Origin: Paenibacillus agaridevorans
Lineage (GTDB): Bacteria; Bacillota; Bacilli; Paenibacillales; Paenibacillaceae
NCBI RefSeq assembly: GCF_003112455.1
Contig: NZ_BDQX01000430.1
Span: 103,721 to 136,611, forward strand
Direction: 5' to 3'
Length of the DNA stretch: 32,891 bases
Shown here one piece after another: positions 7,503-14,452 of the stretch. Position 1 is the first letter of the stretch; every line of letters starts with the position of its first letter. Below the pieces are notes generated by a model. It was given only the letters and a program-made list of their open reading frames with translations. It was not told the DNA's origin and ran no database searches. The position numbers were made by a program, and so were the translations under genes.

Positions 7503-9329
7503 TTATTTTTTCAGATGGTAAGGAACGGTCGTGACGATCACGTCCTTCTGATACAAAAGACGGGTCCGGATGTAGAAGCTGGTCTGGTTATGCAGGAAGT
7601 TATGCCAGCCCTTCTTCGGTATGAATTGGGGAATGATGACCGTCACCTGGTAATGATTTTCCTTAGCCTTGCGGTCCACGACGTCGATAAACTTCATGAG
7701 CGGCTGTATGATGCTCCGGTACGGCGAATGCAAGGTGACGAGCCTGACGTCCGGATGCAGCTTGCTCCACTTGTCCCGGAACGCGGCTTCCTCCTCCCGC
7801 TCGAACGGCACGTATACCGCGATGATCTGGCTGGCGGCAAGCGATCTCGCGTAGCTCAGCGATTGCTCCACGACATGAGTGATCCCTGCCACCGGCAGGA
7901 TCAGAACGTTGCCTTCGATAACCTCCACCGGCTCGCCCGTGGATAGGCCAAGCTGCTCGCCCACCGCTCCGTAATGCCTGTTAATGCCGAGCAACACCCA
8001 GATCAGGACGGGCAGGAATACAAGCACGGGCCATACCTGCGGAAACTTCGTCAGGAAAAACATCATCGTCACCACGAAGCTGATCGCCGCGCCGACCGTG
8101 TTAATCGCGAGCTTGATCCCCCAGCCGGCCGGCTTCTCGCGAAGCCATTTGCGCATCATGCCGGATTGCGACAGCGTAAACGGGATGAATACGCCGACCG
8201 CGTAGAGAGGAATCAACTGTTCCGTATGTCCGCCAAAAAGCACGATGAGCAGGATGGAACAAATGCCAAGCATGATGATGCCGTTGGAATAACCAAGCCG
8301 ATCGCCCCTCGCCGTAAACATTCTGGGGATAAACTTATCTTTGGCCAGATTGACCGCGAGCATCGGAAAAGCGGAATAACCCGTATTGGCCGCCAGGATG
8401 AGGATAAGCGCCGTCGTTCCCTGAATGGCATAATACATGAAGTTTCGCCCGAACGCATCCTCCGCGATCTGCGAGACGACCGTCGCCTCCGCAATCGGCG
8501 CGATTCCGTACTCGTAGGCCATCAAAACGATGCCCGAGAATAGCACCGCGAGCAAAATCCCCATCGCGGCAAGCGTTCTGGAGGCATTGACCGGCGCGGG
8601 TTTCCTGAAGTTCGGGATCGCGTTGGAGATCGCTTCGACCCCTGTCAGCGCGGAGCTGCCGGAAGCGAATGCCTTCAGCAGCAGGAAAAGTCCGATGCCT
8701 GCCACCGGCGTCCCTACGGGCGTATGCAATTCCTGCGGAATCGCTCCCGTTGCCATGTCGTACAATCCTTTTCCAATCAGAACGAACAATGCAAGAACGA
8801 ACAAATATACGGGATAGGCCAGGACGGACGCCGACTCCGTTACGCCCCGCAGGTTAAGCAGCGTAAGCAGAATGACGAATACGACGGCAATGGGCACCGT
8901 ATACGCATGCAAGCTCGGGAATGCGGAGGTGATGGCATCGGTTCCGGCCGAGACGCTAACCGCTACCGTTAAAATATAGTCGACCAACAAAGATGCGCCG
9001 GCGATAAGGCCGGGGTACTTGCCCAGATTTTCTTTGGAGACGACATAAGCGCCGCCCCCTTGCGGATAGGCGTATATAATTTGCCGATATGACAGAATAA
9101 GCGCCGTCAGCAGCAGCAGGACGCCGATTCCGATCGGAATGGAATACCAGAACGCGGCCATGCCGACGGTCATTAACACAAGCAGAATTTGTTCGGGGCC
9201 GTATGCGACGGACGACAACGCGTCCGACGAGAGAATCGCCAGCGCTTTTGTTTTGTTTAACTTCTGCTCGCCAAGCTCCGTCGACTTCAGCGGTCTTCCG
9301 ATCAACACTCGTTTAAGCGCGGATAACAT
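7503..9329 (-). CDS. kimA: High-affinity potassium importer KimA (YdaO, KUP/APC superfamily)
   Basis: About 608 aa, matching the length of Bacillus subtilis KimA (607). It begins with the conserved KRVLIGRPLKS and LSSDALSSVAYGPEQI segments, has about 12 membrane segments (about 30-455), including QIIYAYPQGGGAYVVSKEN and VSAGTDAITSAFPSLHAY, and ends with a cytoplasmic domain finishing VTTVPYHLKK. The family imports K+ with protons and is inhibited by c-di-AMP. A start at ATG 9329 is preferred because GGTGG lies 6 nt upstream; the in-frame GTG at 9338 has no spaced ribosome site. Expression is expected to be controlled by the c-di-AMP riboswitch in its leader. Monocistronic. Confidence 0.95.
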   Translation of the reverse strand: MLSALKRVLIGRPLKSTELGEQKLNKTKALAILSSDALSSVAYGPEQILLVLMTVGMAAFWYSIPIGIGVLLLLTALILSYRQIIYAYPQGGGAYVVSKENLGKYPGLIAGASLLVDYILTVAVSVSAGTDAITSAFPSLHAYTVPIAVVFVILLTLLNLRGVTESASVLAYPVYLFVLALFVLIGKGLYDMATGAIPQELHTPVGTPVAGIGLFLLLKAFASGSSALTGVEAISNAIPNFRKPAPVNASRTLAAMGILLAVLFSGIVLMAYEYGIAPIAEATVVSQIAEDAFGRNFMYYAIQGTTALILILAANTGYSAFPMLAVNLAKDKFIPRMFTARGDRLGYSNGIIMLGICSILLIVLFGGHTEQLIPLYAVGVFIPFTLSQSGMMRKWLREKPAGWGIKLAINTVGAAISFVVTMMFFLTKFPQVWPVLVFLPVLIWVLLGINRHYGAVGEQLGLSTGEPVEVIEGNVLILPVAGITHVVEQSLSYARSLAASQIIAVYVPFEREEEAAFRDKWSKLHPDVRLVTLHSPYRSIIQPLMKFIDVVDRKAKENHYQVTVIIPQFIPKKGWHNFLHNQTSFYIRTRLLYQKDVIVTTVPYHLKK

Positions 9330-9472
9330 TAGAGCCACCGCCCGACTGAAGCCTTTTTATCGTTGATTTTTTCAATTCGTCCATCTCCCCTGTGCATGGT
9401 TGGCTGGAAGGGAAGGTTTCTACTTCGTCTGCTGCGGCATTCCGGCGGGCCCATGCCGTTTTTTGCGCAGCA

Positions 9473-9502
9473 AAAAGCCGCAAGGCAGCACCTTGCGGCT
9501 TA
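9473..9502 (-). terminator. Riboswitch expression-platform terminator of kimA
   Basis: Minus strand: AAGCCGCAAGG and CCTTGCGGCTT form an 11-bp stem around a 5-nt loop, followed by TTTTT. A competing weaker stem CGGCT/AGCCG just upstream uses part of the same strand and could act as antiterminator. The position directly after the aptamer fits ligand-induced termination. Confidence 0.85.
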
Positions 9503-9527
9503 ACGAGCCGAAGTCATACCCATTCCA

Positions 9528-9679
9528 ATAACGCTTACGAGGTTAGCTGACGGATTCGGGCCATTAGATAGCCCTACGGCGGTTGTTATGCCGATTCACC
9601 CCTGACGCTTGTCTTTAACGATAAGCGCCGTTTGGTTCCCCCGCTCTTCTTCATTGTCCTCAAGAAGACTCAGCGAATT
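9528..9679 (-). ncRNA. c-di-AMP riboswitch (ydaO-yuaA family) upstream of kimA
   Basis: Read on the minus strand the leader contains the conserved blocks of this class in order: CGCTGAGTC, AGCGGGGGAACC, CAGGGGTGAATC, GTAGGGC, CCGAATCCGTCAGCTAACC and TCGTAAGCG. P1 closes by CGCT (9672-9675) with AGCG (9532-9535). Established role: binding of c-di-AMP, which rises when potassium is high, favours the downstream terminator and shuts off the K+ importer. Identification is from remembered consensus and is supported independently by the kimA gene behind it. Confidence 0.93.
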
Positions 9680-9691
9680 TATGATGTAGTG

Positions 9692-9720
9692 ATCATAACT
9701 CGTTTATTGACAGGTGTAAA
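9692..9720 (-). promoter_or_regulatory. Sigma-A promoter of the kimA leader
   Basis: Minus strand: TTTACA (9715-9720), 17 bp, TATGAT (9692-9697); both hexamers match 5/6. The predicted start near 9685 lies a few nucleotides ahead of the riboswitch aptamer, as expected. Confidence 0.75.
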
Positions 9721-9853
9721 ACGACATTTCGGCTCAAAAACGGTTGTTTCAATTCAAAGATAGCCAATAAAACGCTCGCAGCAGTTGCTTCTTATTCATT
9801 TGATCCGTGGATATCGTTTTTTCTCGCCTTTATCCGAGATATCCTTGAAAATT

Positions 9854-10924
9854 CTAGATTAATTTTTTCGTTAAACGCAGCAGATAAAGAAAAAACGGTG
9901 CTCCCAGCAGTGTCGTGACCGCGCCTGCAGGCAGGCTCGTCACACGATGCTCCATGCCAGGCAACGAGAAGGAGAGCGTCGCGCTCCCCGCGATCCAATC
10001 CGCGGCAATCAGCAGCGTTCCCGCCAACAATACGCTTGCGGGGAACAGATAGACGGGATGTCGGCCGACCAGCTTAGCCGCAATATGGGGACCGATCAAA
10101 CCTGCGAAGCCGATGGCTCCTACTGCAGACACGGATACCGCCGTCAGCGCCGCGGCAAGAAGCAAGAGGAGCAGCCGGGTACGAAAAAGGGGCAAGCCGA
10201 GCCCGACCGCCGTCTCGTCGCCCAGTTGCAGCACCGCCGCCCTTCTTGCCATCAGCAGCGCGCAGGGAACAAGCGCCAGCGCCCATGGCCATATCATGTT
10301 CCAGTGCGCCCATACCCGTCCGTTAAGCGAACCGAACGACCACAGCAGGATGGACGCCAAGCCCTCCTGCTGTCTCAGCATAAGCAATGAGTTCGCCGCC
10401 TGCAGCACGGAAGCTGCCACGACGCCGATCAACGCCAATCGCGGGCCGCTGCCGCCGGTTCTCCCATTGAACATGTAAAGCATGCCAATCGAGAGCAATG
10501 CGCCTCCCAATGCGACAATCGGCATCCGTCCGTTTATGGGAATCGCGGCCGACGAGAACGGCATCGTCAATATGACGGCCAACACCGCGCCTGCCGACAC
10601 GCCGATCAAGCCCGGCTCCATGAGCGGATTCCGCATGACGACTTGAAGAATGGCTCCGGCAAGTCCAAGAAGACCTCCCGCCGTCATGGCGACAAGAGCC
10701 CGCGGCAGACGCAGATTCCAGACGATATGCCGGTGTCCATCCTGCCCGTTTCCTGACAGTGCGGCCATTATCTCTTCCAAGGACAGCGGCGTTCGGCCGA
10801 AGGCAAGATGAAGCAGCACGAGCGCCGTCAGCATGGCAAGCAGGACACCGGTTACGATCCAAAATCTGCGGGAATGTCGGGCTGACCGTTCACCGATTCC
10901 GGGAATAGCCTTATTTTCCGCCAT
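9854..10924 (-). CDS. FecCD-family ABC permease (second permease gene)
   Basis: About 356-aa inner-membrane permease of the Fec/Btu type that imports chelated metals or corrinoids. It shows the family signatures RLPRALVAMTAGG, the NPLMEPGLIGVSAGA stretch (about 85-100) and the C-terminal LPAGAVTTLLGAPFFLYLL, with about ten membrane segments. ATG 10924 is preferred because GGAGGAG lies 8 nt upstream; the longer frame from 10939 lacks a ribosome site. It overlaps the end of the preceding permease by 14 bp, so translation is probably coupled. Last gene of a three-gene operon with no ATPase gene. Confidence 0.92.
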   Translation of the reverse strand: MAENKAIPGIGERSARHSRRFWIVTGVLLAMLTALVLLHLAFGRTPLSLEEIMAALSGNGQDGHRHIVWNLRLPRALVAMTAGGLLGLAGAILQVVMRNPLMEPGLIGVSAGAVLAVILTMPFSSAAIPINGRMPIVALGGALLSIGMLYMFNGRTGGSGPRLALIGVVAASVLQAANSLLMLRQQEGLASILLWSFGSLNGRVWAHWNMIWPWALALVPCALLMARRAAVLQLGDETAVGLGLPLFRTRLLLLLLAAALTAVSVSAVGAIGFAGLIGPHIAAKLVGRHPVYLFPASVLLAGTLLIAADWIAGSATLSFSLPGMEHRVTSLPAGAVTTLLGAPFFLYLLRLTKKLI

Positions 10925-11960
10925 GGAATGCTCCTCCATTCTTTCTCGACAGAATCAACAGGAAGACCGTCCCGCCGACCAACGTCGTCCAAACGCCGAC
11001 GGGCAGCTCCAACGGAGCGAACAGAAGCCGCCCCAGTTGATCCGCCAAGGCGAGCAAAACGGCTCCTATCAACGCCGAGACCGGCAATACGAGACGCGCG
11101 TCCTGCGAAAGTATGACGGCTCGCGCCAAATGCGGAGCCAGCAAGGAAACATAGCCGATTGGACCGCACTCGGCGACCGTCGACGCCAATAGCATCGCGC
11201 TGGCAAGCAGGATCACAATTCGTGATAGACCAGCGTTGATGCCGAGCCCCGAAGCCGAATCGTCGCCAAGCTGCAAGAGATTAACCCGCTTCGCAAGAAC
11301 GAACGCAACGGGAAGCATGGCGGCGAACCAAGGCAGCACGCGAAGCACTTGCTCCCAGCCGCGGTTGGCGAGCGAACCCAGCAAATACGCATAAAACAGA
11401 TTCACGTCATTGCTGGTACCCATGGCGATCAGCACGATAAGCAGGCCGTTCAGCATCGCCGTGACCGACATCCCGATCAACAGCATGCCCGCCGCTCCAC
11501 GGGCGATCCTTGCGGCCATGATAACGACGGCGCCACCAGCCAGCCCTCCCGCCAAGACACACAGCGGCTGCAGATGGTAGGGAACGGGCAGCCTCAGCAC
11601 CAGAATCGCGGCCGCAGCAAGCGACGCCCCGGCGGACAAGCCCAGCAATTCCGGGCCTGCAAGCCGATTGTTCATCGCTCCTTGCATCAGCGTACCGGAG
11701 ACAGCCAGCATGGCGCCTACCATGAGCCCCAGCACGACACGGGGGAGCCGAATTTCCGCTACGATCGTCCGGACCAAAGCATCTCCTTCTCCGGAAATCA
11801 GCCCCGCCAGCTCTCCCCATGACGGCGATGGGCTGCCTCCCTTTAAGCCGACGGCGATGACCGCAGCTATCGCGAAGAGGCCAAGCAGCGCTGCTGGCAG
11901 CAGTCTTCTTTGGGGACGCCTCTCTTTGGGCTTCGGGATCGCAACAGTCTCGCTTGGCAT
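10911..11960 (-). CDS. FecCD-family ABC permease (first permease gene)
   Basis: 349-aa permease paired with the following gene to form a heterodimeric channel. Visible signatures are RLPRVVLGLMVGA, the NRLAGPELLGLSAGA stretch (about 98-112) and C-terminal LPVGVWTTLVGGTVFLLIL; about ten membrane segments. A perfect AGGAGG stands 7 nt before the ATG at 11960. It begins 11 bp after the stop of the lipoprotein gene, so the three genes form one operon. The ATP-binding subunit is missing here and would have to be encoded elsewhere, as with the FeuABC/YusV arrangement in Bacillus. Confidence 0.93.
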   Translation of the reverse strand: MPSETVAIPKPKERRPQRRLLPAALLGLFAIAAVIAVGLKGGSPSPSWGELAGLISGEGDALVRTIVAEIRLPRVVLGLMVGAMLAVSGTLMQGAMNNRLAGPELLGLSAGASLAAAAILVLRLPVPYHLQPLCVLAGGLAGGAVVIMAARIARGAAGMLLIGMSVTAMLNGLLIVLIAMGTSNDVNLFYAYLLGSLANRGWEQVLRVLPWFAAMLPVAFVLAKRVNLLQLGDDSASGLGINAGLSRIVILLASAMLLASTVAECGPIGYVSLLAPHLARAVILSQDARLVLPVSALIGAVLLALADQLGRLLFAPLELPVGVWTTLVGGTVFLLILSRKNGGAFHGGK

Positions 11961-11971
11961 ATTCGAACCTC

Positions 11972-13018
11972 CTAGAATAAATCCGGATACAGGATGGCCA
12001 GCGCCTCGTCCATTAGAATGCCAAGCGAGCGGGTTCCCCGCCCGTCGCCCCAGATCGGCGAACGCACCTCATGCACTTGCCCATTCTGCACCGCCTTCAG
12101 CTTGCTCCAGAGCGGGGAAGCCGCGAGCTGCTCCGATACGGGCAGCGTGCCGGGGCTGTAAGAATAACTTTCGACGAAGATGACATCGGGATCCTCGACA
12201 AGCAATCGTTCCAGCGAATATGGCACGCTGCCCTCTCCGTAAGGATCGTCCTCCGCCTTTTCCACCTGCCATGGATAGTTCGAGAACTCCTTCATGACGG
12301 TTCCTCCAAGCCCGGTTGCCGTTATAACCGAGAAGTTGACGTCCGAGCCGAAAATAATGAGTGCCTTCTTGTCCATCGGGCTTTTCTCCTTGGCCGTTTC
12401 CAGCTTCTCCATGAAACGCGCCTTCGCGGCGGCCGCTTCATCGGTTCTGCCCGTCAACTCACCGATCTTTTCCAGGAATTCCAGTGAATCTTTATAGCTT
12501 TTTGGATTGGCGAGATAGAGCGGAGCTATACCGTCCAGCCCTTCCCTCAGCGTGTCGTGAACGCCTTTTAGGCCAATAACGAGCTCCGGCGCCGCCGTCA
12601 CGAGATCCTCCAGGCCAGGCTCGAAAAAGCTTCCGCCAATCGACGGGAAGGACTCTCCCTTGCTTCCGTAAAACTCCGGCGAGCTCGCGATGACCCGAAC
12701 ACCGCTCTCCGCGATAGCGGCCGGCTCCATGCCCAGCTCGGCCAGCACGTCAATACAGAGGGATACGATGCAAGCGACTTTTTCCACCGGCCCGTCGAAC
12801 GTGAGCTTGGTTTCTGTATCGTCCGTGACTTCGATTGTCCAGGCCTCTGCTGGGGCTTCTTCCCCTTGATTCGACTCTGCATCGTTATGCTGAGACGATT
12901 GGGCCGGTTCCCCTGAAGGCGCGGCGGCGCCCTCCTTTCCATCGTTATTCCCTCCGCATGCCGTTGCCAGCAGGGCAAGGATGAGCAACATCATCAACCC
13001 ACCGTGTTTCCTCTTCAT
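11972..13018 (-). CDS. Fec-type solute-binding lipoprotein (class III, Peripla_BP_2)
   Basis: 348-aa lipoprotein receptor of the importer formed with the two FecCD permeases. It begins with a signal sequence (MKRKHGGLMMLLILALL) and lipobox ATAC, lipidated Cys at residue 21, then a low-complexity linker (about 22-60) and two Peripla_BP_2 lobes: VEKVACIVSLCIDVLAELG, and PELVIGLKGVHDTL. The ATG at 13018 is chosen because AAGGAG lies 10 nt upstream and it places the signal peptide at the N-terminus; the upstream in-frame ATG at 13069 has no ribosome site and lies just beside an operator. Family ligands are ferric siderophores, heme or cobalamin, but the promoter carries Zur-type boxes, so a zinc-related chelate is possible. 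Ligand unknown. Confidence 0.92.
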   Translation of the reverse strand: MKRKHGGLMMLLILALLATACGGNNDGKEGAAAPSGEPAQSSQHNDAESNQGEEAPAEAWTIEVTDDTETKLTFDGPVEKVACIVSLCIDVLAELGMEPAAIAESGVRVIASSPEFYGSKGESFPSIGGSFFEPGLEDLVTAAPELVIGLKGVHDTLREGLDGIAPLYLANPKSYKDSLEFLEKIGELTGRTDEAAAAKARFMEKLETAKEKSPMDKKALIIFGSDVNFSVITATGLGGTVMKEFSNYPWQVEKAEDDPYGEGSVPYSLERLLVEDPDVIFVESYSYSPGTLPVSEQLAASPLWSKLKAVQNGQVHEVRSPIWGDGRGTRSLGILMDEALAILYPDLF

Positions 13019-13073
13019 GATTCTTGATCTCCTTTTGCGCTTTATGACCGGTAGCCGGTTGCGCTTCATTTAA

Positions 13074-13088
13074 GCGTAATTATTACGA
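13074..13088. promoter_or_regulatory. Zur-type operator, promoter-distal box
   Basis: GCGTAATTATTACGA matches the remembered Bacillus Zur 7-1-7 consensus TCGTAATNATTACGA at all but the first base. It lies just downstream of the inferred transcription start of the Fec-type operon, where a bound repressor would block the transcript. It differs from the Fur (TGATAATNATTATCA) and PerR (TTATAATNATTATAA) consensus at the diagnostic outer positions. Confidence 0.75.
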
Positions 13089-13107
13089 TGTTAGTTCGAA
13101 AAAAACG

Positions 13108-13135
13108 ACTATATTAGCCGGTTGTTAATTCGTAA
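13108..13135 (-). promoter_or_regulatory. Candidate promoter of the Fec-type operon
   Basis: Minus strand: TATAGT -10 (13108-13113) with a weak TTACGA -35 (13130-13135) at 16 bp. The -35 overlaps the upstream Zur-type box; the start would be near 13101. Confidence 0.5.
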
Positions 13136-13144
13136 TAATTACTA
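13130..13144. promoter_or_regulatory. Zur-type operator overlapping the -35 region
   Basis: TCGTAATAATTACTA differs from TCGTAATNATTACGA at one position. Its centre is 56 bp from the centre of the other box, and it covers the proposed -35 hexamer, so binding would exclude RNA polymerase. Confidence 0.75.
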
Positions 13145-13273
13145 TTTATGAATGTTAACAAGAGACGGAAATGTTGTCAATTGCTTTTTCTCGGCTTTTT
13201 TCGTCTGCTTTCAGCCAAACAAAACACTTATACTGCCCAGTTGCCCCTCTGACAAACATTCGCATCACATGCC

Positions 13274-13541
13274 TGGATCAACATCCCCAATACTCAGAGA
13301 TTCGTTACAAAACTAACTATCGACGATCCACCTTTGATGAATATCCCCACTACTCAGAAGATTCGTCCTAGAGCTAACTATCGACGATCCACCTTTGTTG
13401 AATATCCCCGCTACTCAGAAGATTCGTCCTAGAGCTAACTATCGGCGATCCTCCTTTGATGAATATCCCCGCTACTCAGAAGATTCGTTCTAGAGCTAAC
13501 TATCGGCCATCCTCCTTTGATGAATATCCCGTCTATTCAGG
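13274..13541. repeat. Tandem 61-bp repeats (about 4.5 copies)
   Basis: Units with the core CCTTTGATGAATATCCCC, then CTACTCAGAAGATTCG, then GAGCTAACTATCG recur every 61 bp (successive lines at about 13331, 13392, 13453, 13514); the first copy, about 13274, is degenerate. The array sits upstream of the Zur-type promoter, with no gene in it. Confidence 0.88.
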
Positions 13542-13669
13542 ACAGGTTACTACGCATTCTTGCCTGAACAGACGGGATATCGTTCAGAGGGGAGTGAGGA
13601 CGATCGCTTCATATCGAGTACCAGCAATGCTAAAAGAGATTTTCCTGAGTAGATGGGATATCGTTCAAA
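13514..13669. repeat. Inverted copies of the 61-bp repeat core, large hairpin
   Basis: The last forward core (about 13514-13541) is followed by two inverted cores at about 13561-13592 and 13643-13671 (CCTGAACAGACGGGATATCG and CCTGAGTAGATGGGATATCG). The first inverted copy can pair with the last forward copy to give a stem of about 28 bp with a loop of about 20 nt. Confidence 0.8.
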
Positions 13670-13904
13670 GGGATGCGTTTGGATGGTCAAAGCTGATCGG
13701 CGACCTACAGCACGAACCTTCGACAAATAGGTCCGCCCTCGGGGCGCACGACCGGCGGCCGGCATCACCACGAATAGCTTGTTGTAGAGCACTCCTCGCC
13801 GATCACGTACTGAAAATGATGTTTTCCTATAAGTCAACATTCCTATACGTGAACAAAATCACCCGTACAGGCGATTCGATCGCTCCGTTGTGCAAGTTTG
13901 TCCT

Positions 13905-14093
13905 TCTAACGGACAGGAGCGTCGCTATTCTTCGATTAAACGATGTTTCTAAAATCTAACGGACACACACGCCACTATTTACCCCATCAGAGTAGCTTTT
14001 TGCTTTGTTTCGGCCATATAACGACGCTCTTGTCCGTTAGAATTTGATCCTTGTGTAAAATGGGCTATTAGTGTCGCAGGAGTCCGTTAGATT
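13905..14093. repeat. Palindromic four-unit dispersed repeat, copy B
   Basis: Cores TCTAACGGAC at 13905 and 13955 and inverted GTCCGTTAGA at 14032 and 14082, each pair spaced 50 bp. Same order and spacing as copy A at 6163-6350, with better preserved cores. The rest of 13145-14449 holds no reading frame with a ribosome site and family resemblance. Confidence 0.82.
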
Positions 14094-14169
14094 CTCAACC
14101 GGTCAAAAGCAACCCCGATCCGTCGGTAGCCCGGGAACGAGCCAAAGGTTGCTTCTGAAAGCCTAAAAC

Positions 14170-14452
14170 CTCCTTGCTTCACGCTGCTAACTCCTCTGGC
14201 GCTCTCGGCTGCCATGCTTGCTCTCATAGCCACGAACTCGCTTTGCTTTCCCCCGCTCAATCCTCTGGCGCTCTCGTGTGCAATGCTTGCTCACTGCCAC
14301 GCAACTCGCTTGCTTCCCAATGCTCACTTCGGCCGCGTACGGACGCCAAGCTTGCTCACGACCAAGAACTTTCCTTGCTTCCCGCTGCTCACTCCTCTGG
14401 CGCACTCGGCTGCCATGCTTGTTCGCAACCACGAACCCTCCTGTTACTGCTA
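14170..14452. repeat. Four degenerate 65-69-bp repeats downstream of the GH42 gene
   Basis: Blocks beginning TCCTCTGGCGC, or a divergent form, start at about 14192, 14261, 14328 and 14393; each contains GCCATGCTTG-like and CACGAACTCG-like words and ends in a CTTGCTTCCCGCTGCTCAC-like segment. Strongly C/T-rich on the plus strand. The array directly abuts the 3' end of the beta-galactosidase gene. Confidence 0.75.

Noticed and set aside
9790..9850. Hairpin after the FecCD operon (GGATATC/GATATCC)
   Set aside because: Loop is about 22 nt and there is no T-rich tail on the coding strand, so it cannot be called a terminator.
13074..13144. Fur boxes at the Fec-type operon
   Set aside because: The outer bases read CGTAAT...ATTACG, matching Zur and not the GATAAT...ATTATC of Fur; Fur was the first expectation from the gene family.
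13456..13959. 167-residue frame in the repeat zone
   Set aside because: It crosses two repeat families, has no ribosome site and no recognisable fold; composition follows the repeats.
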